DNA of 64,000 bases, taken from the NCBI RefSeq assembly GCF_025947345.1, contig NZ_CP110011.1:62001-126000 (forward strand), given 5' to 3'. Positions 50,490 to 59,171 of the stretch are shown here, in pieces. The notes under the pieces are model-generated. The model was not told the origin of the DNA, did no database searches, and saw only the letters and a list, made by a program, of their open reading frames with translations. The stretch's first letter is position 1; each line of letters opens with the position of its first letter. The translations under genes were made by a program, and so were the position numbers. This DNA comes from Flavobacterium sp. N502536. GTDB taxonomy: Bacteria; Bacteroidota; Bacteroidia; Flavobacteriales; Flavobacteriaceae.

Positions 50490-51740
50490 ATGTTATTCGA
50501 AGATCTATCACTCTCAAAAAGTATACAAAAAGCCGTATTTGAAGAAGGCTACCTAAACCCCACTCCTATTCAGGAACAATCTATTCCGATCGTTTTATCG
50601 GGAAGGGATTTAATTGGTTGCGCACAAACAGGTACAGGAAAAACAGCAGCATTTGCTATTCCAATCATACATCAGTTACACCGAATTGTAGGTTCTTCTA
50701 AAAAAGCCAAACAAATTCGTGCCCTTATAGTTACTCCTACACGTGAATTAGCGGTTCAGATTGGACAAAGTTTTGACACTTATGCCAAATATACCAACTT
50801 AACGCAATTGACCATTTTTGGAGGAGTTTCGCAAAATCCGCAGGTAGATACGCTAAAAAATGGAGTTGACATTTTAGTTGCCACTCCGGGCCGATTGCTT
50901 GACTTACACAAACAGGGATTTCTGGATCTGGATCATTTACACACTTTGGTGTTAGACGAAGCCGATCAGATGCTGGATATGGGTTTTATCAATGACGTGA
51001 AAAAAATTGTAAAACTTACTCCTAAAAACAGACAGACTTTACTGTTCTCGGCTACTATGCCAATTGCGATTCGCGAACTGGCCGAAATGTTTTTAAAGGA
51101 TCCTGCAAAAGTAGAAGTTTCACCGGTTTCATCAACAGCAGAAACTGTGGAGCAACGCATTTATTTTGTAGAAAAAACAGAGAAAAGAAACTTACTGTAT
51201 CATTTGATTAAAAATGAAAATCTATCCAATGTTCTGGTTTTTTCAAGAACCAAACATGGTGCTGACAATGTAGTTAAAGCGCTTCGCAAAAAAGACATTC
51301 CTGCTGAAGCGATTCACGGAGATAAGTCTCAAAATGCAAGACAACGTGTTTTGGATGCTTTTAAAAACAAAGAAGTTGGCGTTCTTGTTGCGACAGATAT
51401 TGCCGCAAGAGGAATCGATATTGACCAGTTGCCATTTGTAATCAATTTTGATTTACCGAACATTCCGGAAACTTATGTACACCGTATCGGGCGTACCGGA
51501 CGTGCAGGAAACGGAGGTATAGCCATTTCGTTTTGTGGTAAAGACGAGCAGCCTTACTGGAAAGACATTCAAAAACTAATAAAGGTAGATGTAAAAACCA
51601 TTACAGATCATCCTTACCCATGGCACTCCGGAAGTCCGGAAGCAACGGAAGAGAAACCAAAAAACTCGAACCGAAGCGGTGGTGCTCACAAATCAAGAAA
51701 ATCAAATGCTTCTAAGCAAAACAAAAAACGCTGGTATTAA
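50490..51740 (+). CDS. DEAD-box RNA helicase (RhlE-like)
   Basis: A 416-residue ATP-dependent RNA helicase. Q motif TPIQEQSIP, motif I AQTGTGKTAAFA, PTRELAVQ, TPGRLLDL, DEAD in LDEADQMLDMGF, SAT, and HRIGRTGRAGNGG are all present. The C-terminal tail (about 370-416) is basic and Ser/Asn/Lys-rich, ending RKSNASKQNKKRWY, as in RhlE-type proteins that use the tail for RNA binding. It probably acts in ribosome assembly or mRNA handling, with cold growth as a common condition. Confidence 0.95.
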   Translation: MLFEDLSLSKSIQKAVFEEGYLNPTPIQEQSIPIVLSGRDLIGCAQTGTGKTAAFAIPIIHQLHRIVGSSKKAKQIRALIVTPTRELAVQIGQSFDTYAKYTNLTQLTIFGGVSQNPQVDTLKNGVDILVATPGRLLDLHKQGFLDLDHLHTLVLDEADQMLDMGFINDVKKIVKLTPKNRQTLLFSATMPIAIRELAEMFLKDPAKVEVSPVSSTAETVEQRIYFVEKTEKRNLLYHLIKNENLSNVLVFSRTKHGADNVVKALRKKDIPAEAIHGDKSQNARQRVLDAFKNKEVGVLVATDIAARGIDIDQLPFVINFDLPNIPETYVHRIGRTGRAGNGGIAISFCGKDEQPYWKDIQKLIKVDVKTITDHPYPWHSGSPEATEEKPKNSNRSGGAHKSRKSNASKQNKKRWY

Positions 51741-51741
51741 C

Positions 51742-51824
51742 CGTGTGGATACAAGCATAAATAATAACACGAATTACACAAATTGTCACTAATTTGTTTG
51801 TGGAATTTGTGTTCAGACGGCAGA
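51742..51824. repeat. Direct repeat copy A flanking the inverted-repeat element
   Basis: Starts CGTGTGGATACAAGCATAAA and ends TGGAATTTGTGTTCAGACGG. The same start and end recur in copy B at 52082-52206. Confidence 0.75.
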
Positions 51825-51879
51825 CTACAATTATCCCTTTTGGTATCAATATTTTACTATATTGGGGATAATTCATTTT

Positions 51880-52015
51880 AACACATAGCAACATAGGTGC
51901 TGCACCTGCAAAAAGGCGTTTCACTTCATTTAAATACACATATCCGACTATGTGAAAGAAATATATTTCTTTTTGTATCCTCTTTTAGCAATACAAATCT
52001 ATGTTTCTATGTGTT
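51880..52015. repeat. Inverted-repeat element, copy 2
   Basis: AACACATAGCAACATAG (51880-51896) and its complement (51999-52015; 16 of 17 match) flank about 100 bases. The interior carries AAAAAGGCGTTTCACT (51910-51925), the exact reverse complement of the word in copy 1 at 46865-46880, so the interior is inverted relative to copy 1. No coding region. Confidence 0.8.
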
Positions 52016-52081
52016 AAAAATTTTAGCGTTCAAATCATCGAAACATAGATTACAGCTATAAAAGCAGACTATCATTGCTAA

Positions 52082-52206
52082 CGTGTGGATACCAGTATAA
52101 AAAGTAGCACCAATTGGCCCTAATTAGTTTGTGAAATTAATTTCACAAACAAGGTTATCCTATTAAGATTTGTGCAAATTAGTGGAATTTGTGTTCAGAC
52201 GGTAGA
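52082..52206. repeat. Direct repeat copy B
   Basis: Starts CGTGTGGATACCAGTATAAA and ends TGGAATTTGTGTTCAGACGG; longer than copy A by a 42-base internal insertion containing a short TTTGTGAAATT/AATTTCACAAA hairpin. The rest of the 469-base gap (51741-52209) is AT-rich, non-coding and terminator-poor. Confidence 0.75.
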
Positions 52207-52209
52207 GTA

Positions 52210-54396
52210 TTAACCAGCGTTTTTTGCTTCCAATATTAAGTAATTCATAATTTTAAAAAGCCTGACAGGTTCAAACGGCTTAATAATAATATCGTTTATT
52301 CCCGACGAAATAGCCTCATCTGTAATTTCATCCTTATCAAAGGCTGTCAGTGCTACTATAGGCGTTTTAAGCCCACTCAAACGAATTCTTTTGGTCGTTT
52401 CAAACCCATTCATCAAAGGCATATTGATGTCCATTAAAATCAGGTCGAAACTTTCGTCCTCCAGTATTTTCAGAGCCGAGAAACCGTCATCAACTACTTT
52501 ACAGATGTAATTGTGTTTTTCGATAATCTTTTTGGTCACCAGCTGATTGATGAGATTATCTTCCACAATCAAAATTTTATATACTTCGTTTGAACTCAAA
52601 TCCACTTCTATTTCGTCAATAATTTGTTTTGTTTTTTGAGGATCAAACTCAAAAGGAATTGTAAACGTAAAGGATGTTCCCAGACCAATCTCACTCTTCA
52701 GTGCAATTGTGCTTCCAAAAAGCCCCAACAATCGTTTTACAATACTCAGCCCCAGGCCTGTTCCCTGATAGTCTTCATCTTTTCTGCCAACCTGTACAAA
52801 TTTTTCAAAAATTTTGCCCTGATCCACAATTGCAATTCCAACCCCATTGTCTTTTATTAAAAAGTCCAAAAAGTACATTTTTTCCTCCGAGCGGTTAAGT
52901 TTTACTATTATTTCGACTTTCCCATCTTTGGTAAACTTCAACGCATTACTGACTAAGTTCATCAAAATCTGAGCGAGCCTTAGCTTATCGCCAATGAGAT
53001 ACTCCGGAATACAGGGATCTATAGAAACTGTAATTTTATTGTTGTTTTTTTGCCCCAAAAAGGAGAGTGAATTTTTGATCATCATAATTTCATCCGAAAT
53101 ATTGAAGGTCAAATTCTCCAGTATCACTTTGTTTTCCTCAATTTTATTAATCTGAAGAATATCATTTACGAGCGACAATAAATACCTGGCCGAAAATTTC
53201 AACGAACTCAAATGCTGGCTTCTCGACAGTTCTTTGTGTTCTTCCAGCAGCATATTGGTTATTCCCACCACACCATACAAGGGGGTGCGGAGTTCATGGC
53301 TTATGGTCGAAATAAACTGAGTTTTGAGCAGTGAGGCTTCCTCCGCAATTTCTTTTGCCCGTAAAAGCTCGGCATTGTGCTTTTTCTTAAACCTGATGTT
53401 TTTTACTAAAGTAATAATAAGAATTAAAAGAATCAGCGAAATCAGTACAAATAAAACGACGATAATTCTCGACTTTTTAAGGCTCTGATATTGAGAATCT
53501 TTCTCGCTTTCGATCTTATCAATCTGTCTTTTATACTCGTCTAATTCTAAATTAAAACCCGCAATTGAAGCTTTTTTGAGTTTTTCCTCATTGTACAATT
53601 CTGCTGTTATAGCATTATAGGAAGCCAGATTCTCATAAGCTTCTTTGTGTCTTCCAATTTTACTTAAAAACTTAGAATATTCCTGATGCGCATAGGACAG
53701 ATCGGATTTTTCTTCACTGTTTCTACCCGCCTGAATGGCTTTCAGAAAAAAAGTATTGGCCAGATCGTATTCGTTACTATAACTCGCATACATGCCGTTT
53801 AACATGTTTACAACGATCTCTGTCGACTCATCTCCATATTTGCTTTTGTTGCTGTTTACAAATTTCAAAAACGGATAGCCCGCCTTAAACTCTGCAATAT
53901 CAAAATAGGCCCAGGCTATGTTTACGTTTGTAAAATAGACCTGCGACATCTCATTTAATTTTAAACTGTAGGCGATGGATTTTTTATAATAATTTATCCC
54001 CTTGTTGAATTGCTTCTTTTCGAAACAATAAATATTACCAAGGTTATTATGAAGACTGTATTTTAAGGAATCATTATCGGTGCGGTTGGCGTAGAACAAT
54101 CCTCTGTTGTAGAAGAAAATAGCTTTATCAAATTCCGACAATTCGTTGTAATTCCCGGCGATTATTTTATACGATTTTGCTATTAAAATATCATTTTTTG
54201 AGGCGGTGGCATAGTTTAATGCTTTGCGGGAAGTGATGAGCGATTTTTCAAAATTCGATTTCTTGTAGTCTTCCCAGGCCTCTTTGACCAGTTTATTGGT
54301 CCTTGCTTCCGATATCGTTTCGGATTGTGCGGTAGCGGAATTGGTAAAACAATTCAGACATATCAGCAACAATAAAAAAATCCGTATTCGGGGCAT
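52210..54396 (-). CDS. Hybrid histidine kinase with periplasmic TPR sensor
   Basis: A 728-residue membrane hybrid kinase. Signal peptide (about 1-23, ending SATAQ), TPR-like repeats (about 28-290), a transmembrane span (about 312-333: IIVVLFVLISLILLILIITL), HisKA with phosphoacceptor in FISTISHELRTPLYG, HATPase (LMNLVSNALKFT, DNGVGIA, GTGLGLSI), then a receiver with Asp in LILMDINMPLMNG. No Hpt or output domain, so its signal must pass to another protein. The TPR region would sit in the periplasm and could sense a peptide or protein ligand. It is an orphan: no response regulator is adjacent. Confidence 0.93.
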   Translation of the reverse strand: MPRIRIFLLLLICLNCFTNSATAQSETISEARTNKLVKEAWEDYKKSNFEKSLITSRKALNYATASKNDILIAKSYKIIAGNYNELSEFDKAIFFYNRGLFYANRTDNDSLKYSLHNNLGNIYCFEKKQFNKGINYYKKSIAYSLKLNEMSQVYFTNVNIAWAYFDIAEFKAGYPFLKFVNSNKSKYGDESTEIVVNMLNGMYASYSNEYDLANTFFLKAIQAGRNSEEKSDLSYAHQEYSKFLSKIGRHKEAYENLASYNAITAELYNEEKLKKASIAGFNLELDEYKRQIDKIESEKDSQYQSLKKSRIIVVLFVLISLILLILIITLVKNIRFKKKHNAELLRAKEIAEEASLLKTQFISTISHELRTPLYGVVGITNMLLEEHKELSRSQHLSSLKFSARYLLSLVNDILQINKIEENKVILENLTFNISDEIMMIKNSLSFLGQKNNNKITVSIDPCIPEYLIGDKLRLAQILMNLVSNALKFTKDGKVEIIVKLNRSEEKMYFLDFLIKDNGVGIAIVDQGKIFEKFVQVGRKDEDYQGTGLGLSIVKRLLGLFGSTIALKSEIGLGTSFTFTIPFEFDPQKTKQIIDEIEVDLSSNEVYKILIVEDNLINQLVTKKIIEKHNYICKVVDDGFSALKILEDESFDLILMDINMPLMNGFETTKRIRLSGLKTPIVALTAFDKDEITDEAISSGINDIIIKPFEPVRLFKIMNYLILEAKNAG

Positions 54397-54413
54397 AAAT
54401 AGGCTAATTTCAT

Positions 54414-54421
54414 CAAATATA
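54414..54421 (-). promoter_or_regulatory. -7 box of the hybrid kinase gene
   Basis: TATATTTG on the minus strand matches TAnnTTTG, 17 bases before the ATG, leaving a very short leader. It lies directly beside the terminator at 54431. Confidence 0.4.
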
Positions 54422-54430
54422 CATTAAAAA

Positions 54431-54474
54431 TAAAAAGAAGCTGTATTTCCTATAAAAATACAGCTTCTTTTTTA
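54431..54474. terminator. Terminator between symporter and hybrid kinase genes
   Basis: AAGAAGCTGTATTT pairs with AAATACAGCTTCTT around a short AT-rich loop, with T-runs on both sides. It ends the symporter transcript 50 bases after its stop. Confidence 0.87.
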
Positions 54475-54523
54475 TTGAAACTTTAACAAGAATTGATGTT
54501 TTTTCCTACTATACTAAAATTAA

Positions 54524-55807
54524 TTATACGTTTTCCGAAGAAATTTCAGTGTCTTTATCATCCTCCCATTGCCCAACAACCGATGTTGCCAAAGCATTTC
54601 CTAAAACGTTTGTAGCACTTCTGAACATATCACAAAAATGGTCAATTGGCAGGATTAATGCAATTCCTTCAACCGGAATATCAAACATACCGCAAGTAGC
54701 CGCTACTACAACCAAACTTGCACGTGGTACACCCGCAATACCTTTACTGGTTAACATTAAAACCAAAAGCATTACCATTTGAGTTCCCAAATCCAGGTGT
54801 ACGCCATAAAACTGAGCAATAAAAATACTCGCAAAAGTCATATACATCATACTACCATCGAGGTTAAACGAGTATCCAAGCGGCAACATGAATGCTACAA
54901 TTTTATCTTTAACACCAAAATCTTCCAATTCCTCTGTTAATTTTGGAAAAACAGCCTCACTACTCGTTGTACCAAAAGCAATCGCCAGAGGCCCTGTAAT
55001 ACGTTTTAAAAGCTCTGTCATTCTTCCTTTAAGGAAAATATACCCTACTGCAACTAAAACCACCCACAAAGTACCAATTCCGACTAAAAACGATCCGAAG
55101 AATTTAAAATAAGTAATCACCAGTTCTTCCGCATCTCTGATCGCAAATACTCCCGCAATGGCTCCAAAAACTCCAATTGGAGCGAAGTTCATTACATAGT
55201 TTACCATTTTTAAAACGATATGCGAAGTCTTGTCTAAGGCATTGATTACCGGTTTTACGGTACTTCCCAAAGAGGCACCAGCTAATCCGAAGAAGATTGA
55301 AAATACAACAATCTGTAAAATTTCGTTGGTCGCCATTGCTTCGAAAATACTTTTAGGAACGATGTGTTCCACAAAATTCTCAACCGATAATGTTTTTGTT
55401 TTGGCTGTTACTTCTGAAGCTGCAGCCATATCCACATGATCCAGTTTCAAACCTACACCCGGCTCCAGAATGTTTACATAAAACAATCCGATCAACAAGG
55501 ATATAAAGGAAGCAGTAAAAAACCATCCAAGCGCTTTTCCACCAATTCTACCCACCGTTTTAATATCTCCAAGTTTAGCAATACCCACTACTAAAGTGGT
55601 AAATACCAAAGGAGAGATAATCATTTGTACCAATCTGATAAAGATCGTGGCAAGCATTTTTATTTTATTGCTAAAAGACTGTGCTGCTTCAGGCGAAATC
55701 GAATTGTGCAAAATAATTCCCAAAGTGGCTCCAAGAACCATTGCAACTATAATTTGCCCTGTTAATCCTTTTAGAAAAGGCTTCTTTTTAGTTTCTGTAA
55801 CTTGCAT
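54524..55807 (-). CDS. Dicarboxylate/amino-acid:cation symporter (DAACS family)
   Basis: A 427-residue inner-membrane transporter with about eight membrane helices and two re-entrant loops. Family motifs are GTTSSEAVFPKL (substrate/HP1 loop), LGYSFNLDGSMMYM (TM7) and SKGIAGVPRASLVV (HP2). It couples Na+ or H+ to import of glutamate, aspartate or C4-dicarboxylates; which one cannot be told from the sequence. It stands alone, with 52 bases to aroC upstream. Confidence 0.93.
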   Translation of the reverse strand: MQVTETKKKPFLKGLTGQIIVAMVLGATLGIILHNSISPEAAQSFSNKIKMLATIFIRLVQMIISPLVFTTLVVGIAKLGDIKTVGRIGGKALGWFFTASFISLLIGLFYVNILEPGVGLKLDHVDMAAASEVTAKTKTLSVENFVEHIVPKSIFEAMATNEILQIVVFSIFFGLAGASLGSTVKPVINALDKTSHIVLKMVNYVMNFAPIGVFGAIAGVFAIRDAEELVITYFKFFGSFLVGIGTLWVVLVAVGYIFLKGRMTELLKRITGPLAIAFGTTSSEAVFPKLTEELEDFGVKDKIVAFMLPLGYSFNLDGSMMYMTFASIFIAQFYGVHLDLGTQMVMLLVLMLTSKGIAGVPRASLVVVAATCGMFDIPVEGIALILPIDHFCDMFRSATNVLGNALATSVVGQWEDDKDTEISSENV

Positions 55808-55859
55808 TAATTTGTTTGTTTTAAATTAAAAAACTAAGACCCTCATGTCCTAACTTTTA

Positions 55860-56918
55860 CTAATAGGTTTTGTTGATTAAATAAAAATCAGCCAAAACAA
55901 TCGCTGCCATTGCTTCAACAATTGGTACAGCGCGAGGTACTACACACGGATCATGACGGCCTTTACCGGTCATTGGTGTAATATTTCCTTTGTTATCTAA
56001 CGAATCCTGAGTCTGCATGATAGTCGCAACAGGTTTAAAGGCTACTCTGAAATAAATATCCATCCCGTTACTGATTCCGCCCTGAATTCCTCCTGAAAGA
56101 TTTGTTTTTGTTGTTCCGTCAGGATTGTATAAATCGTTATGTTCACTTCCTTTCATTTCAGAACCCGAAAATCCGCTGCCGTATTCAAAGCCTTTTACCG
56201 CATTGATCGAAAGCATTGCTTTTCCTAATTCAGCGTGCAATTTGTCAAAAACCGGCTCTCCTAAACCTACCGGAACATTTTGAATGACACACGAAACCAC
56301 ACCTCCAACAGTATCCCCCTGTTTGCGGATATCGCGAATGTATTCTTCCATAATCGCAGCCGATTTTTCATCCGGACAACGAACAGGATTACTTTCTATT
56401 TTAGAAAAGTCCAAATCCTGATAAGGTGTATCCAAATGAATTGGACCAACCGAAGAAACATAGGCGTTAATTTTTATTTCAGGAAGCATTTGTTTGGCAA
56501 TCGCACCAGCCACTACCCTGCTTGCGGTTTCTCTTGCAGAGCTTCTTCCGCCACCACGATAGTCGCGAAAACCGTATTTCTGGTCGTACACATAATCGGC
56601 GTGACTCGGTCTGTAATTGTCTTTTATATGAGAGTAATCATCCGATTTTTGATTGGTGTTCGGAATAATAAAACCAATTGGTGTTCCTGTTGTTTTACCT
56701 TCAAAAATACCTGATAAAAACTGAACCGCATCCGGCTCCTTACGTTGTGTTACAATTGCTGACTGTCCGGGCTTTCTTCGGGACATTTCAACTTCAATTG
56801 CATCTAAATCAAGTTCAATTCCAGATGGACAACCATCTATAATTCCGCCTAAAGCTTCACCATGAGATTCTCCAAATGTTGTAACTTTATATAGGGTGCC
56901 GTAGCTATTTCCTGCCAT
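55860..56918 (-). CDS. aroC: Chorismate synthase
   Basis: A 352-residue FMN-dependent enzyme that makes chorismate from EPSP, the last step of the shikimate pathway. [34 protein letters not shown], the [18 protein letters not shown] flavin region and [10 protein letters not shown] are present. Length is standard. No other aro genes are near. A TACATTTG box (56935-56942) sits 16 bases upstream. Confidence 0.97.
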   Translation of the reverse strand: MAGNSYGTLYKVTTFGESHGEALGGIIDGCPSGIELDLDAIEVEMSRRKPGQSAIVTQRKEPDAVQFLSGIFEGKTTGTPIGFIIPNTNQKSDDYSHIKDNYRPSHADYVYDQKYGFRDYRGGGRSSARETASRVVAGAIAKQMLPEIKINAYVSSVGPIHLDTPYQDLDFSKIESNPVRCPDEKSAAIMEEYIRDIRKQGDTVGGVVSCVIQNVPVGLGEPVFDKLHAELGKAMLSINAVKGFEYGSGFSGSEMKGSEHNDLYNPDGTTKTNLSGGIQGGISNGMDIYFRVAFKPVATIMQTQDSLDNKGNITPMTGKGRHDPCVVPRAVPIVEAMAAIVLADFYLINKTY

Positions 56919-56934
56919 TGTAGTTTGTTTTGAG

Positions 56935-56942
56935 CAAATGTA
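56935..56942 (-). promoter_or_regulatory. -7 box of aroC
   Basis: TACATTTG on the minus strand matches TAnnTTTG, 16 bases before the ATG. No obvious -33. Confidence 0.4.
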
Positions 56943-57106
56943 AGTTTTATGAATTAAATTAAAAAATTTAAAATTGGTATTATTAAGTAAAGGTTAACTA
57001 GATTAAAAATCACAATTATTTAAAATTGTAGCTAAATTGGTAACCTTTTGATAAAATTTATCCTACCGAATTTTCTTTTATTTGCTAAACTTCAAAAAAA
57101 GAAAAA

Positions 57107-57931
57107 TTGAAAAAACGAAATGTCGAATTGGTCATTCTATCGGATGTCCATTTGGGAACTTACGGAAGTCACGCTAAAGAACTAAACAACTACTTATCAA
57201 GCATTAAACCTAAAACATTAGTCCTGAATGGCGACATTATTGACGCCTGGCAGTTTAGAAAATCATACTTTCCGAAATCGCATTTAAGAGTCATTCAGCG
57301 CGTTATTGGCATGGCTTCTAAGGGTACAAAAGTGTATTACATTACCGGAAATCACGATGAGATTCTGCGAAAATTCAGTGATATGCACATGGGGAATTTT
57401 GCATTGGTCGATAAATTAGTTCTGGAACTGGACGATAAAAAAGCATGGATTTTTCACGGAGACGTATTTGACGCCTCAGTTCAGCACTCTAAATGGATCG
57501 CTAAGTTAGGAGGATTAGGATATGATTATCTGATTCTAACCAATCGATTTGCCAACTGGTGTCTGGCCAAATTAGGACGTGAACCTTACTCCTTTTCAAA
57601 AAAGATAAAAGCAAGCGTTAAAAAGGCGGTAAAATTCATCTCTGACTTTGAAACCACAGCTACCGATCTGGCCATTGAAAAAAAATACGATTATGTAATT
57701 TGCGGGCACATTCACGAACCGAAAATCATTACCAAAGAGAACAAACACGGATCGACTTTATACCTCAATTCCGGGGATTGGGTTGAAAACCTCACGGCAT
57801 TAGAGTACCATAAAAAACGATGGAAATTATACTCTTATGCCGAAAGCAATTTTACCGAAGAAGAAAATCTCTTTGAAATGGAAGATACACTAAGCTCGCA
57901 GCTAATCTCTTCTATTATCTTAAAAAAATAA
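57107..57931 (+). CDS. LpxH-like UDP-2,3-diacylglucosamine diphosphatase / metallophosphoesterase
   Basis: A 274-residue calcineurin-like phosphoesterase that starts at TTG (57107), giving MKKRNVELVILSDVHLG; no upstream ATG fits. Motifs VILSDVHLG, LNGDIIDAW, ITGNHDEIL, FHGDVFD and CGHIHEPKI carry the metal ligands. It matches the LpxH/LpxH2-like group that removes UMP from UDP-2,3-diacylglucosamine in lipid A synthesis, but some relatives act on other pyrophosphates. No lpx neighbours, so the lipid A role is an inference from the family. Confidence 0.85.
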   Translation: MKKRNVELVILSDVHLGTYGSHAKELNNYLSSIKPKTLVLNGDIIDAWQFRKSYFPKSHLRVIQRVIGMASKGTKVYYITGNHDEILRKFSDMHMGNFALVDKLVLELDDKKAWIFHGDVFDASVQHSKWIAKLGGLGYDYLILTNRFANWCLAKLGREPYSFSKKIKASVKKAVKFISDFETTATDLAIEKKYDYVICGHIHEPKIITKENKHGSTLYLNSGDWVENLTALEYHKKRWKLYSYAESNFTEEENLFEMEDTLSSQLISSIILKK

Positions 57932-58033
57932 CCTTTAAACACGCTAGCCTATAGCAGATAAAACTACTTTACACTTCATAATGGTTCTCTACGGAAATGT
58001 GAATTATATAACAATTTTCAATAATCCTATACG

Positions 58034-58062
58034 TTTGAAAATTATAACACCCCTTACATTTG
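58034..58062 (+). promoter_or_regulatory. Promoter of the small outer-membrane protein gene (-33/-7)
   Basis: TTTG (58034-58037), 17 bases, then TACATTTG (58055-58062), an exact match to the Bacteroidota pattern, 22 bases before the ATG. Confidence 0.62.
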
Positions 58063-58084
58063 ACGTAAATTAATAACCATTTTT

Positions 58085-58582
58085 ATGAAAAGAATCATTT
58101 TATCTGCCCTTATGCTATTAGGATTAGCATTTACGGCACAATCACAAGAAATTTCAAAACATGCCTTGGGTATCCGTTTAGGAGATAATAACGGTTTTGG
58201 CGGAGAAGTATCTTATCAGTTAGGATTAAACCAAAAGAACAGACTGGAGTTTGATTTAGGCTGGAGAAACAGCAGTGATGTTGATGCGATCAAAGGAGTA
58301 GCGCTTTACCAATGGGTTTGGAATATTGATGGAGGATTTAACTGGTACGCTGGTGTTGGTGGAGGTCTTGCTACCTGGAACCACGACTATTATACAAACA
58401 ACAACAGATACAAAGATAACGGAACGTATGTTTTTGCGGCCGGAGATATTGGTATCGAATACAGATTTAAAGAAGCACCAATTACCTTGTCATTAGACGC
58501 AAGACCAGAAATTGGTTCAGGATATTATGACGATGACAATTTTGGATTTGACGTTGGTTTAGGCGTAAAATTCAGATTCTAA
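58085..58582 (+). CDS. Small outer-membrane beta-barrel protein
   Basis: A 165-residue exported protein with signal peptide MKRIILSALMLLGLAFTAQS. The mature part is made of alternating amphipathic strands (RLEFDLGWRNSS, FNWYAGVGGGLATW, TYVFAAGDIGIEYRF, FGFDVGLGVKFRF) with a terminal phenylalanine, typical of an eight-strand outer-membrane barrel. No enzymatic motif. A clean promoter and terminator make it a single-gene transcript. Function unknown. Confidence 0.85.
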   Translation: MKRIILSALMLLGLAFTAQSQEISKHALGIRLGDNNGFGGEVSYQLGLNQKNRLEFDLGWRNSSDVDAIKGVALYQWVWNIDGGFNWYAGVGGGLATWNHDYYTNNNRYKDNGTYVFAAGDIGIEYRFKEAPITLSLDARPEIGSGYYDDDNFGFDVGLGVKFRF

Positions 58583-58603
58583 ATACAACTAAAAAATAGT
58601 TAC

Positions 58604-58638
58604 AAAAAAACCTGTCGTTTGATTCGACAGGTTTTTTT
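58604..58638. terminator. Bidirectional terminator after the small barrel gene
   Basis: AAAAAAACCTGTCG/CGACAGGTTTTTTT form a 14-bp stem with a 7-base loop. It shares the ACCTGTCG core with the hairpins at 43655 and 60421. Confidence 0.9.
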
Positions 58639-58723
58639 TATGTTTTAAAATTTAAAGAAATTGTTATTGCATAAATGTAAAGGGCTTCGACTCCGCTCAG
58701 CCTGACACGCCATAACTCATAAC

Positions 58724-59152
58724 TTATTTCACAATAATTTCTTTTTTAGAGTGCACTTTGATTACAGTATACGGATACGTAATGACCTGAATAACCATCG
58801 CATCTGCAGCCGGATTATTTTCTTTAACAGTTATGATGATGTTTTTATCCGTTTCTTCAACTTTTTCAATACCAATTGAATAACCACCGGTATTCTTTTC
58901 TCCCATATTCAGGATCACGTAATTGGAATTATTGATATCATCCTGTTTCATTTTTGCTTTCAGATGAGGATCGCTTTCTAACATTTTGATTTCGTTTGGC
59001 TCCGTCAAAATTTCAAAAAACTTAATATTACCACCTCCGTCAGACTGCTCTGTCAGCACCTCATACAGCACTTTAGAAGTCCCGTCAGATGTTTTCTGGA
59101 CTCCACAAGAAACCAAAACTAAAATTACCAGAACCGAAATTACTTTTTTCAT
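58724..59152 (-). CDS. PrcB-like protease-complex lipoprotein
   Basis: A 142-residue exported lipoprotein with lipobox LVSCGV. The C-terminal half has MGEKNTGGYSIGIEKVEETD and a later strand YPYTVIKVHSKKEIIV, matching the PrcB C-terminal domain (PF14343 type). That domain was named after a protease-associated subunit in Treponema. The gene starts 19 bases after the stop of bshA on the same strand, so it is probably co-transcribed with bshA. The functional link is unclear. Confidence 0.82.
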   Translation of the reverse strand: MKKVISVLVILVLVSCGVQKTSDGTSKVLYEVLTEQSDGGGNIKFFEILTEPNEIKMLESDPHLKAKMKQDDINNSNYVILNMGEKNTGGYSIGIEKVEETDKNIIITVKENNPAADAMVIQVITYPYTVIKVHSKKEIIVK

Positions 59153-59171
59153 TTATGTTAATTTTATAAGA

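Noticed and set aside
46827..52015. Insertion sequence with a transposase at the inverted-repeat elements
   Set aside because: Both copies are under 140 bases and non-coding; no transposase-like frame is found in or around them.
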